NCBI RefSeq assembly: GCF_030929615.1
Contig: NZ_JAVFVU010000050.1
Coordinates: 1-47,961 of the forward strand
Direction of reading: 5' to 3'
DNA from: Dyadobacter sp. LHD-138
GTDB taxonomy: Bacteria > Bacteroidota > Bacteroidia > Cytophagales > Spirosomataceae
Length of the DNA stretch: 47,961 bases
Shown here: in pieces, positions 7,998 to 17,756 of the stretch
Numbering within the stretch: position 1 is the first letter of the stretch
Layout: each line of letters opens with the position of its first letter
The notes under the pieces: model-generated
Seen by the model: the letters and a program-made list of their open reading frames with translations, nothing else
What the model was told of the DNA's origin: nothing
Databases searched by the model: none
Translations under genes and position numbers: made by a program

Positions 7998-10900
7998 TTA
8001 GAAACTTACATTTAAACCAAAAATCAGTGTTTTAGCTGCCGGGTAACTTGCATAATCAAAACCCTGGCTGCGGCTATCCTGGCCAAAACGATTCACCTCC
8101 GGATCATATCCCGAATATTTTGTCCAGGTAATATAATTCTGTGCGGTCACATAAAACCTGATCCCCTGCACATGCATTGATTTCGTCACGGAGGCAGGCA
8201 GGTTATACGCAAGCTGCACATTTTTCAGCCTCAGATAAGATCCGTCTTCGATCTGACGCGTCGAAATTCTGTTGGCAGGACGGGTCGTGGAGGCACGCGG
8301 GACATCCGTATTGGTATTGGTCGGCGTCCAGCGATTCAGCATATCGCGGTCCTGGTTTGTCGTTCCATTCAGATATTCCAGCTCAAACCGGTTTGCGTTC
8401 AGGATTTTATTGCCATAAACACCTTGAAAGAAAACGGTCAGATCCAGCCCTTTATAAGAAAAAGTGTTGCTGATACCCCCAATAAATTTAGGCTGGGCGC
8501 GTCCGATAATCGTCCGGTCGTTATCATCAATTTTCTTATCCCCGTTTAAATCCTTATAGCGGCGATCACCCGGTTTTCTGGCACTGGCATCCACCAAAGC
8601 AGCCAGTTCATCCGTCGACTGGTAAAGTCCGTCTGTTACATATCCGTAAAATGAACCCAAAGGCTCGCCAACGCGGATAATTCCCGAGTTTACATTTTGC
8701 GCAATGTTGGCAACATCACCGGCAAATATTTGCGGGGCACCACCGATATCCAGCACTTTGTTGCGGTTAATCGCGTAATTAAAATCGGTGTTCCATTTGA
8801 ACGCCCCATCAAGATTGTGGGACGAAATACTTAATTCAAATCCTTTATTTTCTACCCTGCCCAGATTTTTGATCGCGCTTGAAAAGCCGGACGTGCTTGG
8901 AATCGTAACGTTAAGCAAAAGATTTTTTGTGCGTTTCAGATAAGCATCAGCCGTCACAGTGATACGGTTTCCAAATAATCCCAGGTCAACGCCAACATCC
9001 GACTGGGTAGTTGTTTCCCAGGATAGATCCGGGTTCGCAATCTGATCGGGACCAATGCCGGTTGAAACGACATTTCCAAAAACGTAATTCTGCGTACCGA
9101 GTAATGAATATGCGGGATAATTACCGATTCCATCCTGATTTCCTGTTGAACCGATCGTTGCCCTTAACTTCAGGTCGCTGATTGACTTTACGTTTCTGAT
9201 AAAATTCTCTTCGGATGCACGCCATGCCAACGCCATAGACGGGAAAAATCCATAACGTTTGTTTGCACCAAAACGTGAAGAACCATCGGCACGGAAGGAT
9301 GCTGTCAGGAGATACTTTTCGTTAAATCCATAGTTAATGCGTCCCAGATATGATTCAAGTCCCCACGACCCGATCCCTGACCTCGGAAGCAAAGCCACCG
9401 AACCCGAACCGAGATTACCCGATCCCAGATTGTCATTTACAAAATTACGGGATGCGGCATAGCTGCTTTCTGAGCGGTTTACCTGCTGGGTATAACCCAC
9501 CAGCGCCGTCAGATTGTGAACTTTACTGAAGGTTTTGGTATAAGTCAAAAGATTTTCGTTCAGCCAGGTTATTGATTGTCCGTTATTGATACTCCCAAAA
9601 CCGCCTTGCGACAAACCACTGGAAACACTTCTCGGCAGATAACTGTCCTGTTTCTGAATAATACCGTCAATACCCATCACGACTTTGAAACTAAGGCCGT
9701 CCATGATCTGATATTCTCCAAAAACATTACCAAAAACACGGTAAGCCGTATTCTTATTTTTGCTTTCTTTTGCCAATGCAGCCGGATTATCAGCCGTGAA
9801 GGTTAACGCCGGATTATTCATCAGATAAGTCCCATCCGGATTATAAACCGGTAAAATCGAAGGAAATTGCAGCGCTGCGATCGTAACCAAACCCGCGCTT
9901 CCCAAGCTTCCATCCGTACGCGACTGGTTCGAAAGCGTGCGGTTTACCGTAAGACTATTACCAATTTTGATTTTGTTTGTCAGCTTTCTATCCAGATTGA
10001 CGCGAAACGAATAACGGTCAAAATCCGAATTGGTGACAATTCCTTTTTGTTTGTAATAACCTCCGGAAATTGCGTACTGCGTTTTCTCATCGCCCCCGCT
10101 CATCGACAGCTGATAATTGTACATAGGCGCCGTGCGGAAAATTTCGTCCTGCCAGTCCGTACCCTTTCCGAAAGCTTCTACCTGCTGTGGTGTGTAAACC
10201 GGATTTCTGCCTTCATTCGTATTGGCATCATTGACGAAGGCTGCATATTCGCGGGCATTCATCACCGGATATTTACGGCGAACCTGCTGTACGCCATAAT
10301 ATGCATCCAAATTGATCGTAGATTTTCCCGCTTTACCACGTTTTGTCGTAATGATCACGACACCATTTGCACCTCTTGAACCATAAATAGCCGTCGAAGA
10401 TGCATCTTTTAAAATCGCCATGGATTCGATATCACTTGGATTAAGCGTACTCAAAACATTGAAGCTTGAACCGCTGTTTGACGACTCATTTTTAAAAGGG
10501 ATTCCGTCAATTACATACAAGGGTTCGTTATCGCCCTGGATCGAATTCCCTCCACGTATACGTATAGTCGTCGCTCCGCCGGGCGCGCCTGAATTTTGAG
10601 TAATCTGTACACCCGCCGCACGCCCCTGCAAGGCCTGGTCCATGGAAGTTACAGCCACTTTTTTAATTTCGTCCACCGGAATAGTCGTAACCGAACCTGT
10701 TAAATCTGACTTTCTAACCTGGCCATAACCTACGACAACAATCTCCTGCAAAGACTTGTCCTCAGGAACCATATTGACTGTCAAGATATTTTGCTTCCCA
10801 ACTGGAACTTCCTTGGTTGTGTACCCGACAAAGCTGAATATCAGAACCTGTGCCGCATTCTCAGGCACATCAAGCTTAAAATCACCGCCCGTATCCGTAG

Positions 10901-11396
10901 TCGTTCCCATCTGCGTGCCTTTTACAACCACGCTCACACCAGGTAGTCCAATACCGGCTTCATCCAAAACCTTTCCCGAAACATTCTTTTTAGGCGCATC
11001 ACTTTTCCCTGGAATGACCGGTTCTGGTAAATTTTCCAGACGTTTCAGAATAATTATCTTTCCGGATATTTCGTATTGCAAGCCCAAAGGCGTCAAAACA
11101 TCATCCAAAACTTCGTAGAGCGGTTTATTTTGCGCAGAAACATTAACCTTTCTGCCCGATTGAATCAGTTTGGAGCTGAACACAAAGCGCACGTCCACTT
11201 GTTTTTCTAGCTGATTCAAAACCTTTTTCACTTCGCTTCCATTGGCATTAATGGAAATTTTCTGGCTCAGCAGCGACTGCCCATAACTTTCGTGGGCATA
11301 ACCATAGCCAATAAACATGAGCGCAAAGAGAAGTTGTGTAGCCGTTATTCGCATAGTCCAAAGTAATACCTGCTGGTATTGTACTGGTTTTTTCAT
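7998..11396 (-). CDS. SusC/RagA family TonB-dependent outer-membrane transporter with STN signalling domain
   Basis: From the preferred start (MKKPVQ, 11396) the protein has 1132 residues. The reading frame stays open 31 codons further upstream, but that extension has no signal peptide character. After a signal peptide (cleavage near YGQ) come an STN domain (about 45-105), a carboxypeptidase-regulatory-like repeat (about 125-205), the SusC linker with VVVGYGQ, the TonB plug (AILKDASSTAIYGSRGANGV) and a 22-strand barrel ending in a typical aromatic terminus (GLNVSF). The STN domain is what contacts a FecR-type anti-sigma factor in transporters of the FecA type, and the upstream genes are exactly FecR and an ECF sigma factor. 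It probably imports and senses an oligosaccharide together with the SusD at 6456-7886. Confidence 0.95.
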   Translation of the reverse strand: MKKPVQYQQVLLWTMRITATQLLFALMFIGYGYAHESYGQSLLSQKISINANGSEVKKVLNQLEKQVDVRFVFSSKLIQSGRKVNVSAQNKPLYEVLDDVLTPLGLQYEISGKIIILKRLENLPEPVIPGKSDAPKKNVSGKVLDEAGIGLPGVSVVVKGTQMGTTTDTGGDFKLDVPENAAQVLIFSFVGYTTKEVPVGKQNILTVNMVPEDKSLQEIVVVGYGQVRKSDLTGSVTTIPVDEIKKVAVTSMDQALQGRAAGVQITQNSGAPGGATTIRIRGGNSIQGDNEPLYVIDGIPFKNESSNSGSSFNVLSTLNPSDIESMAILKDASSTAIYGSRGANGVVIITTKRGKAGKSTINLDAYYGVQQVRRKYPVMNAREYAAFVNDANTNEGRNPVYTPQQVEAFGKGTDWQDEIFRTAPMYNYQLSMSGGDEKTQYAISGGYYKQKGIVTNSDFDRYSFRVNLDRKLTNKIKIGNSLTVNRTLSNQSRTDGSLGSAGLVTIAALQFPSILPVYNPDGTYLMNNPALTFTADNPAALAKESKNKNTAYRVFGNVFGEYQIMDGLSFKVVMGIDGIIQKQDSYLPRSVSSGLSQGGFGSINNGQSITWLNENLLTYTKTFSKVHNLTALVGYTQQVNRSESSYAASRNFVNDNLGSGNLGSGSVALLPRSGIGSWGLESYLGRINYGFNEKYLLTASFRADGSSRFGANKRYGFFPSMALAWRASEENFIRNVKSISDLKLRATIGSTGNQDGIGNYPAYSLLGTQNYVFGNVVSTGIGPDQIANPDLSWETTTQSDVGVDLGLFGNRITVTADAYLKRTKNLLLNVTIPSTSGFSSAIKNLGRVENKGFELSISSHNLDGAFKWNTDFNYAINRNKVLDIGGAPQIFAGDVANIAQNVNSGIIRVGEPLGSFYGYVTDGLYQSTDELAALVDASARKPGDRRYKDLNGDKKIDDNDRTIIGRAQPKFIGGISNTFSYKGLDLTVFFQGVYGNKILNANRFELEYLNGTTNQDRDMLNRWTPTNTNTDVPRASTTRPANRISTRQIEDGSYLRLKNVQLAYNLPASVTKSMHVQGIRFYVTAQNYITWTKYSGYDPEVNRFGQDSRSQGFDYASYPAAKTLIFGLNVSF

Positions 11397-11605
11397 AGAT
11401 TTGATTGTTTTGTTAAGCTGGAAAATTTGGCAAAACGATCCCGGCCTCCGTTTTCGGAGGTTTTCTGGCGACAACCTGAGGGGATACATTCGGGAGTCGG
11501 TAATGCGGGAACATTGCCGGCTCTTTTTGTTAAGTAACTCGTTTAAATACTTTCAAATAATATAAAGTTTAGGGTTAATTTGAGTGATAAATGTAGAATG
11601 GTTAA

Positions 11606-12724
11606 TTAGTTCTTGCATCCTTTGCCATGCACTACAATCTGGCCGTCCAGAATTTCATAATTTGCTTCGATGGCCTTGCAAATGATCGTCAGTTTTTCAT
11701 GCAGCGTCTGGTTTTCCAGAATCGCCGTTAAAGGGCAATCTTTCAAGAGTTCTTCGTCATATAAAATATCGATTCCGTAAGCCTTTCCGATCGAGTCAAA
11801 AACCTCGCTAACGGGCATATCTTCAAAAATGAATTGAGGCGTTTTTGCTTTTGAAATGATTATTTCAGGCTTTTCAACCAAGGTCTTCACCATGCGGATC
11901 TGATCTCTGGCATAAATGATTTTCTGGTTGGGCGACAGAACGACGCCTTCCAGCTCGTGGTTACTTATTTTTTCCTTAGCATCGGGATCCAACTGGGTAA
12001 AAACGGAAACCCGCCCGGTTTTTACTTCCACCGTTACTTCCTTTGATGTTTTGTAGGCTTTTATCGTAAAACTTGTACCCAGTACCTTGGTCACCAATTC
12101 GTTGGCATACACAAAAAACGGGCGTGAGGGATCTTTATGAATGTCAAAAAAGGCCTCCCCGGTTAAGAAAACCTCCCGTTTACTGCCAACGAATTTACGT
12201 GCATAACGAATCCGGCTTTCCGGTGCCAACGTCACCTGACTGCCATCATCCAAACGTACCAGCAAAGGCGCTTTCCCGCTGTTTATTTTTTCAATCAATA
12301 GCCCATGATCAGCTGTCAGATTTTCCTTAACCCCGGACAGACCATGTTCAGTCAAACGTGATTTGGCCAACCATGCGAAAAACATAACAATCGTCAGCGA
12401 TGCTGCAATCTTAAACCAGAATTTTTTATGGAAAGGAACAATTGTATAAACTTCCGGTTCAGATGTTACAGCATTTCCCGGAGTTGTTTTAGCGATGGTT
12501 TCTTTAACAATCTTTGAAATTTCAGCCGTTGAAATTTCCGGCTCGGCTACCCGCAAAGACAACACAACTTCCCGGGCTTTGTTTATATTAGCCACCATTT
12601 CAGGATTTTCAGCCTGCCACTGCTTCCAGACTATATCCGTTTCGCGTGTGGGTGAGAGCACCCATTGGCGAAAGAATGTGTCCCAGACAAGGTCTTCTAT
12701 TCCGTATTTTTTATAATGGTTCAT
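11606..12724 (-). CDS. FecR family anti-sigma factor (transmembrane regulator)
   Basis: From MNHYKKYG (12724; an upstream in-frame Met at 12748 is also possible) the protein has 372 residues. The cytoplasmic N-terminal sigma-binding part holds the conserved WKQWQAENPE helix. One membrane segment (about residues 100-120, FKIAASLTIVMFFAWLA) leads to the periplasmic FecR domain (LDDGSQVTLAPESRIRYARKF, then VLGTSFTIKAY). A C-terminal STN-like (DUF4974) domain carries DMPVSEVFDSIGKAYGI. It should hold the ECF sigma factor (13113-13721) inactive until the STN domain of the SusC transporter signals that substrate is bound. It sits about 210 bp upstream of that SusC. Confidence 0.93.
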   Translation of the reverse strand: MNHYKKYGIEDLVWDTFFRQWVLSPTRETDIVWKQWQAENPEMVANINKAREVVLSLRVAEPEISTAEISKIVKETIAKTTPGNAVTSEPEVYTIVPFHKKFWFKIAASLTIVMFFAWLAKSRLTEHGLSGVKENLTADHGLLIEKINSGKAPLLVRLDDGSQVTLAPESRIRYARKFVGSKREVFLTGEAFFDIHKDPSRPFFVYANELVTKVLGTSFTIKAYKTSKEVTVEVKTGRVSVFTQLDPDAKEKISNHELEGVVLSPNQKIIYARDQIRMVKTLVEKPEIIISKAKTPQFIFEDMPVSEVFDSIGKAYGIDILYDEELLKDCPLTAILENQTLHEKLTIICKAIEANYEILDGQIVVHGKGCKN

Positions 12725-12955
12725 ATCAGCTTCATGCATCTCTATCATACGATAGACAAAACCGCTAGCCGTATACCAATAAATTTTAAATTATTTCTGA
12801 AAAAATTGATAGAAAAATATTTCGGGTAGGATAATATCGCTTAAAATTGATTTTAAGCGAATAAAACAGGCTTCGGTTAAACCATTTTAGCAATGCAGAT
12901 GTAAAAATTGAAGGTAAGATTTGGCAATTAAGGCTGTAGGTATTCAGGAATTCAG

Positions 12956-13114
12956 CTATGCCCGAACCTTCCGGACAAAATCAAGCTTAACATCGGCCAC
13001 AGAGGCTATTTGCTCGTCACTTAACGCCGAGGATTTAATAAGGTTGCTGATGATTTCCGAATCTTTCTAACTCAATATTGAAAGATTCTCCTGGTATTCA
13101 TGCTTAACACCACT
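12956..13114 (-). pseudogene. C-terminal remnant of an unidentified protein between sigma and anti-sigma genes
   Basis: The gap between the sigma gene and fecR (about 390 bp) is larger than at the second sigma locus (about 95 bp). It holds a coding-like stretch on the minus strand: 36 clean codons ending in SDEQIASVADVKLDFV then RKVRA and a stop. An in-frame TAG (13067-13069) interrupts it, and a further 15 codons (reading HEYQENLSILS) continue upstream in the same frame. The pattern of a short helix then LSDEQIA..A.V..DFV.KVR resembles the tails of small Bacteroidota proteins, some of them Rpn/transposase-like nucleases; the family is uncertain. The remaining bases to 12749 show no further signal. 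Confidence 0.45.
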
Positions 13115-13721
13115 ATATAAAAAAGTGCACCATCAATAAAGTAAAAAGCTCTGCTTTCCAGTGCTTTTTCAATTGCTTGATCGCGATCTGAAGGAGATTG
13201 GAAACCGTTTGCGGAGAAATACTCATTACTACGGAAATCTGACCGCGATCCATTTCCTGAAAGAATTTCAAATAAACCACCTCTTTTTGCCTTTGTGGAA
13301 GCTCATCCAGTAACTTTTTAAGTTTCTGGGTGATAACCAATGTAGATTCATTTTCGATATACTCTTCTTCCACCGAAAATTCAATATCAAAATCCCCATT
13401 GATTTCTTCGATCGATGAATCCGACAGTAACGGCTTTGACATTGCGCTTCTATGCATCAACCGTCGCAATGAAGCCATCAAATACGGTTTCACAGCAATA
13501 TCACGGCTCAAATTCTGGCGACGCTCCCATAGAATAAGGAACAGATCCTGGATATTATCTTTGACAAATTCCTTGTCTTTCGAAAACTTACTTCCATAAT
13601 GAAACAGCATACGAAAGTGGAGTTTCATCAGATAATCAAATGCTTCCACTTCACCGGCAAGAAACCTTTGCCAAATGATCCGGTCATCGGGAATTTCCTG
13701 TAAGTGGGGAACTGAATGCAT
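13113..13721 (-). CDS. ECF RNA polymerase sigma factor (FecI-like)
   Basis: This 202-residue protein has sigma region 2 (about 20-90; FVKDNIQDLFLILWERR contacts the -10 element and core) and region 4 (about 140-190; LPQRQKEVVYLKFF, then a helix-turn-helix SPQTVSNLLQIAIKQLKKHW). There is no anti-sigma or extra C-terminal domain, but the protein ends in a short hydrophobic tail (ELFTLLMVHFFI). It heads the block that contains FecR and SusC/SusD, and should direct transcription of those genes when released by FecR. Its own target promoter is not recognisable here. Confidence 0.92.
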   Translation of the reverse strand: MHSVPHLQEIPDDRIIWQRFLAGEVEAFDYLMKLHFRMLFHYGSKFSKDKEFVKDNIQDLFLILWERRQNLSRDIAVKPYLMASLRRLMHRSAMSKPLLSDSSIEEINGDFDIEFSVEEEYIENESTLVITQKLKKLLDELPQRQKEVVYLKFFQEMDRGQISVVMSISPQTVSNLLQIAIKQLKKHWKAELFTLLMVHFFI

Positions 13722-13808
13722 GAGTTTTTAAAATCTAGACTTCAAATTAACACATTGCACCCTACAAATCACAATAGATTTTATGAATTTATTTCTACTA
13801 ACTACCGA

Positions 13809-15119
13809 CTACTCAACCAAAAAGCGTAAATATTTGACGATACTATTCCTGGAAAATGAAAGAATGTAGACACCAGAGGTGATTTTATTACGCGGACGTA
13901 TTTCAATCACACCGTCTTCGCTTGTTTTAAAATCAAAAGCCAACGCGCTTCCGTTTAAATCATAGATTTTCATCAGTTCAGGTTTCGCACCAAAACTATT
14001 GACCCGGATTAATTCAGCAGAAACAGGATTGGGACTGAGATAAAATTCCATATTCTCCCCGAACGAAAGCTCCGTCTCCCGCGCGTCTATGACCTGACCA
14101 GATTTATCGATCTGCTCGACACGATAATAGTTAACACCAGCACCCGGCACATCGTCCACCAGAGCATACGCTTCTCCTATTCGCCCCTTCGCTTTAACAT
14201 CGCCGATCACGTTGTATAAATGCTTATCTCCGCGTTTACTAATCATAAAACGATCTGAATCCCGGTCGATGGCCGTTTCCCAGTACAGTCTTACCTTCCC
14301 ATTACCCTTTTCCGCTTTAAACAAAACAATGTGCAGCGGAAGAACACCTGTTACATCACGTATTCGCAAACTTGTAAAACGGACTTTCCCGACGCCATTG
14401 CGAAAGCGAATTTCAAAGTTGGAAAGTTTTGACACCGAGTAAGCCGACGCTCCCGGATAGGCATCGGCATCATTTACCTGTAAGATTTCGTTCACCCAAA
14501 GGTCATATTTGCCAGGCATCACTTTGTAATCCGGCTTGGCCGCATTCTCGGGCTTCCGGTATATTTGCCCATCGGGCGAGTTATTAAGTACCCACGTAAG
14601 TGTTACGGGCGCATGAAGCGGTAAGGGACTGCTATTTTTCCCCGTTTCAATATCATGCACGACAAAAGATGAGGCAAGAAAATTCAGTGAGAACCGGCTA
14701 AATAAAAGTGCATTCGCGGGAATCTTGTTATTGGTCGGGGAGAAATTTTCTCCTAAATAAAAGTACAGGGCATTGGTCGCCGCCGCACCAATTTCCTCGA
14801 CGCTGAACGTCAACTGTATATAAAGCGTTTCAGGATTTGGAAAAAACGGCACTGCCCGTAAAGCCCTCACAATACCGCCAGTAGTCGAATCCTCCTGCAA
14901 ACGTATGAGATCCATATACCCGGGTCCAAATTCATATTTTGACAAGGCCGCATTTGTGGTGATCAAATGACTGAATTGTCCTATACCCGGGTTTGGGCTG
15001 ACAAACGGACCACCGCCCGAAAAGTTTTGCTCCATGTAATTGGTTTGTGCTGAAACAACTTTTGCCATGCAAAGCAACAACACACAACAGATGGCTGGAA
15101 AAAGACGATATGTAGTCAT
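13809..15119 (-). CDS. Secreted protein with T9SS type A C-terminal sorting domain
   Basis: This 436-residue protein has a signal peptide (hydrophobic 6-22, cleavage near VSAQ) and a beta-rich N-terminal part (25-270) of lectin- or laminin-G-like character that I cannot assign. A middle beta-sandwich module (about 275-345) contains GNGKVRLYWETAIDRDSDRF and NYYRVEQID. The final 80 residues begin with FYLSPNPVSAE and end with GVYILSFSRNSIVKYLRFLV, a type A T9SS sorting domain that is removed when the protein is attached to or released from the surface. It is probably a surface adhesin or carbohydrate-binding protein. It lies 87 bp upstream of the ECF sigma gene, on the same strand. Confidence 0.8.
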   Translation of the reverse strand: MTTYRLFPAICCVLLLCMAKVVSAQTNYMEQNFSGGGPFVSPNPGIGQFSHLITTNAALSKYEFGPGYMDLIRLQEDSTTGGIVRALRAVPFFPNPETLYIQLTFSVEEIGAAATNALYFYLGENFSPTNNKIPANALLFSRFSLNFLASSFVVHDIETGKNSSPLPLHAPVTLTWVLNNSPDGQIYRKPENAAKPDYKVMPGKYDLWVNEILQVNDADAYPGASAYSVSKLSNFEIRFRNGVGKVRFTSLRIRDVTGVLPLHIVLFKAEKGNGKVRLYWETAIDRDSDRFMISKRGDKHLYNVIGDVKAKGRIGEAYALVDDVPGAGVNYYRVEQIDKSGQVIDARETELSFGENMEFYLSPNPVSAELIRVNSFGAKPELMKIYDLNGSALAFDFKTSEDGVIEIRPRNKITSGVYILSFSRNSIVKYLRFLVE

Positions 15120-15208
15120 AATCAGCTTTTGTTAGAATAAAACTTTTCTGATAGGACGCACAATACATTGTTTGTCACACCATTAGTCAAAAATCGATTA
15201 AAATAAAA

Positions 15209-15242
15209 AATCCCTTCCCGGAACAAAGGCCGAAAAGGAATT
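15209..15242 (-). terminator. Intrinsic terminator after the T9SS protein gene
   Basis: On the minus strand 13 bases (15242-15230) pair with 15221-15209, using three G-U wobbles, around an 8-base loop. The stem is followed directly by TTTTTTATTTT. The wobbles are pairs only in a minus-strand transcript, which fits termination of the gene ending at 15269. Confidence 0.75.
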
Positions 15243-15268
15243 AAGTAACACCAGGTATCTCTCACATT

Positions 15269-16360
15269 TTATTGATGAGCAATTTTAAAAACGCGTACCG
15301 CGCCATCTTCCTGTTCAAGATGAATAAAATAGATGCCATGCGCGTAAGATTTCATGTCAAGCTTTATCATGGCAGAAGTGATTTGTCCGTCGTACATTAC
15401 GTGTCCAAAAGAATCGATCAGGCGGATTTTACGGACTCGCTTGTTGCTGATCACAATTTGCAGCACATCGCTAACCGGGTTCGGAAATAATTTCGCCCAG
15501 GCAAATTCAGGAAAATTGACCGACTTGATGCGACTGTACGCAAAAGTGCCATCCAGATCAATTATTTTTAACCTGTAATAATTCGTCCCTGATTCGGGAG
15601 TTTCGTCGGTAAAATCGTAGTGCATCTTTGCATTGCTATTGACGGCCGCAGCTACTTCTCCCAGTTTGTTCCACGTTTTTGCATCGGGGCTCCGCGCTAT
15701 TTCAAACCGGTCGCTATTCATTTCCGCCGACGTCGTCCAGGTAAGCAACGAGGTCAATCCTTCCTTGACGGCATCAAAACCAATCAGTGTAACCGGTAAA
15801 GGAGTGCTAAGATCTACGGTGACGCTCGCCGTGTTACTTTCCTGTCCTGTCGCATCTTTTACCGAATAGGTAAAGGTATCAATTCCCGTAAAACCCGGGT
15901 TCCCTTTAAACGTGAATTTTCCACGACTCCGAAAGACTGCCCCGTTTACGGGCGCGCGTTTCATTGTGAGGGTGGTTGTATCCCAGGCAGCGCATAACGA
16001 CTGGTCATTATTCAGCACATCCAGCAGCAACTCCACATCACTTTTCCCGGAAGTAATATCGTCTGCCGCAACCGGCCGGTTAAAGATCAGATGGATTGCT
16101 ACGGAAGCATCGGAACTGCACCCGTTAACATTTAAGGCATAAGCAGTATAATCCCCTTCCTCAGATATGATCAGGTCACTTCCGGAAACATCCGGAATGA
16201 CCTGATCATTTTTATGCCATTCATACAGCGTGGCACCGGCAGACGCTGCTTTAAGCCGGATGGAAGTACCCTTGCAGATCGCCACCTCTCTCACCCCGCT
16301 CTGCGCAAAGGCAGAGGCGGGTAAAAAGAGGATAGCAGCTATGAAGAGTATGTTTTTCAT
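15269..16360 (-). CDS. Surface protein with Ig-like and cadherin-like modules and T9SS type A sorting domain
   Basis: From MKNILFIAAI (16360) the protein has 363 residues; the frame is open 12 codons further up but lacks a signal peptide there. After the signal (cleavage after FAQ) comes an Ig/PKD-like module (CKGTSIRLKAASAGATLYEW), then a cadherin-like repeat (DVLNNDQS ... FTGIDTFTYSVKDATG). A sandwich with LTWTTSAEMNSDRFEIARS and NYYRLKIIDLDG follows, closely matching the module of the neighbouring 436-residue protein. The C-terminal T9SS type A domain starts at KLFPNPVSDVLQI and ends GIYFIHLEQEDGAVRVFKI. It should be exported by T9SS and act as a structural or adhesive surface protein. Confidence 0.8.
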   Translation of the reverse strand: MKNILFIAAILFLPASAFAQSGVREVAICKGTSIRLKAASAGATLYEWHKNDQVIPDVSGSDLIISEEGDYTAYALNVNGCSSDASVAIHLIFNRPVAADDITSGKSDVELLLDVLNNDQSLCAAWDTTTLTMKRAPVNGAVFRSRGKFTFKGNPGFTGIDTFTYSVKDATGQESNTASVTVDLSTPLPVTLIGFDAVKEGLTSLLTWTTSAEMNSDRFEIARSPDAKTWNKLGEVAAAVNSNAKMHYDFTDETPESGTNYYRLKIIDLDGTFAYSRIKSVNFPEFAWAKLFPNPVSDVLQIVISNKRVRKIRLIDSFGHVMYDGQITSAMIKLDMKSYAHGIYFIHLEQEDGAVRVFKIAHQ

Positions 16361-16422
16361 ATTTTGATTCAATGAAAATCCTTCTTGTTTCCTCAAAACA
16401 TCATGAATGGAAAAATCCCAGA

Positions 16423-17124
16423 TTAGTTAAGCGTAATACTTGGTAAAACAGGAAGCGGCAGATCGTTTCTAATCTGTTTAGCCGTACTATTGATGGCATT
16501 AAGCAACTTGGAAGCCGTATGAGTCGGCCCAACTGCTGGCAGAATGTAGCTAACCAAAGCTTTGTAAGTACCAGTCGAAGTAATCGCCAGGGTACTGCCT
16601 GTTTGTGTCTCCAGACCTGTACCACTATTATCCTTCGTCCAGGCAAAAGGAGAAAGCGATACATTAACGTCAGCCAGTCCTGTTACAGCGGTCACGTTCG
16701 CGGTTAATGTTGTACTCACCGGAATACCCAAACAGTAATTATCTTTCCCATCCGCGGTTGTCAACGTAATTGTTATTTTGGGCAGTACAATAATCGTATG
16801 CTCAATCACATCGGATAAACAGCCTCCAAGGGTCTCCAAAACGCCGAGGGTCAATTTATTGCTTACCACACCCAGCTCTGAACCTGTCCCGAATGTCTTT
16901 GTATAAACGCCGCCCGAAGTCGCATCCAGAAGCGTTTCAATCTGTCCGGCTCCCGGATTCAGCAGCCATTTATATTGGTACAAACTGGTCAAAGAAGGCG
17001 TAAGCGAGAATGACTCCCCACTGATTACATAATAGGTCCCACCAGGAATCACAGCTGCTTTTGAAGAGAAAGCAATAACGAAAAGCATAAAGCCAAGGCA
17101 CAATGAGGTAAGGGTCTTTTTCAT
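16423..17124 (-). CDS. Exported Ig-like hypothetical protein
   Basis: This 233-residue protein has a clear signal peptide (MKKTLTSLCLGFMLFVIAF, cleavage near SSKA). The mature part looks like two Ig-like beta domains of surface proteins: YQYKWLLNPGAGQIE (first) and AFAWTKD-like SPFAWTKDNSGTG (second), with paired cysteines in each. I see no T9SS domain. The chain ends LPLPVLPSITLN, a short motif shared with the end of the 468-residue protein encoded at 17757-19163. It lies 62 bp upstream of the T9SS protein gene and may be cotranscribed with it. Function unknown; a structural or adhesive partner is an inference from context. Confidence 0.7.
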   Translation of the reverse strand: MKKTLTSLCLGFMLFVIAFSSKAAVIPGGTYYVISGESFSLTPSLTSLYQYKWLLNPGAGQIETLLDATSGGVYTKTFGTGSELGVVSNKLTLGVLETLGGCLSDVIEHTIIVLPKITITLTTADGKDNYCLGIPVSTTLTANVTAVTGLADVNVSLSPFAWTKDNSGTGLETQTGSTLAITSTGTYKALVSYILPAVGPTHTASKLLNAINSTAKQIRNDLPLPVLPSITLN

Positions 17125-17756
17125 AACAATTACGTTGATTAAAAATGTTTTGATGTTTAATTTTCTAATTATCCCCCGGTGGCTAACCGTTGATCAGGCA
17201 CTTCAAAGGATAACCTGGTTAAATACGATCATTGCTTTGCATAGAAATGCCTCCGGGAAGCCGGGAAAATTGATCAAACAATCCGGGCATAAACGAATCA
17301 CTGCTACTTTTTATAAAAATAACGTTGAGTAAATGGTGTAATACCGACTTTTCAGCGTAACAAATATTCGTTCGGGAGATCGTTCGCCCTTAGAATTCAA
17401 ATATCTATCTGTGCACGATTAACTATAAACGTATGGGCAATATAATTCTGTTTCAGCCATGAAAATAATCCGGCATCCAAAGTACAGACATACCATTCCT
17501 ATATCTCTTTTACTAAAATCACGTTCATTTTAGCACAAGACACAAGTAGTCCCGATCAATTGACCGAATCTTTAAATTCAGATTGTCAACCCGAGTATTG
17601 GATTAATGAAAATATCGGGGATACTGTCGCACGTTTCAATGCTGAGAAACGGCTAAAAAAAACCGAGAGGTACATCTTTTTCATGAAGATTAATTTAAAC
17701 TGATGAGAAATATTTAGTAAATATTTAAAAGGGTTTTATTTTTTATTATCTTAAAA
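17125..17756. other. 632-bp intergenic region between two Ig-like protein genes
   Basis: The left half (17125-17445) shows nothing I can interpret; a 65-codon plus-strand frame in it has no family resemblance and looks like chance. The right half contains a plus-strand coding-like remnant described separately (17446-17703). A weak AT-rich hairpin (AAATATTTAGTAAATATTT) near 17711 could be the end of the minus-strand gene at 17757. No strong promoter box was found. Confidence 0.4.
17446..17703 (+). pseudogene. Possible degenerate small secreted protein
   Basis: An 86-codon plus-strand frame is open from 17446 to the stop at 17701-17703 but has no ATG near its start. An ATG in another frame (17459) encodes a short basic stretch, MKIIRHPKYRH, then hydrophobic TIPISLLL. 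If the two frames were joined by one frameshift near 17510 the product would be a small protein with a signal peptide ending FILAQ, then DTSSPDQLTES and a hydrophilic tail. This is suggestive of a broken gene but could be chance. Confidence 0.25.

Noticed and set aside
7998..11489. Longer SusC start at 11489
   Set aside because: The additional 31 residues are basic and not signal-like; the Met at 11396 is followed by a normal signal peptide.
17135..17332. 65-codon plus-strand open frame in the intergenic gap
   Set aside because: No family resemblance, no signal peptide and no promoter or Shine-Dalgarno-like site; likely chance.
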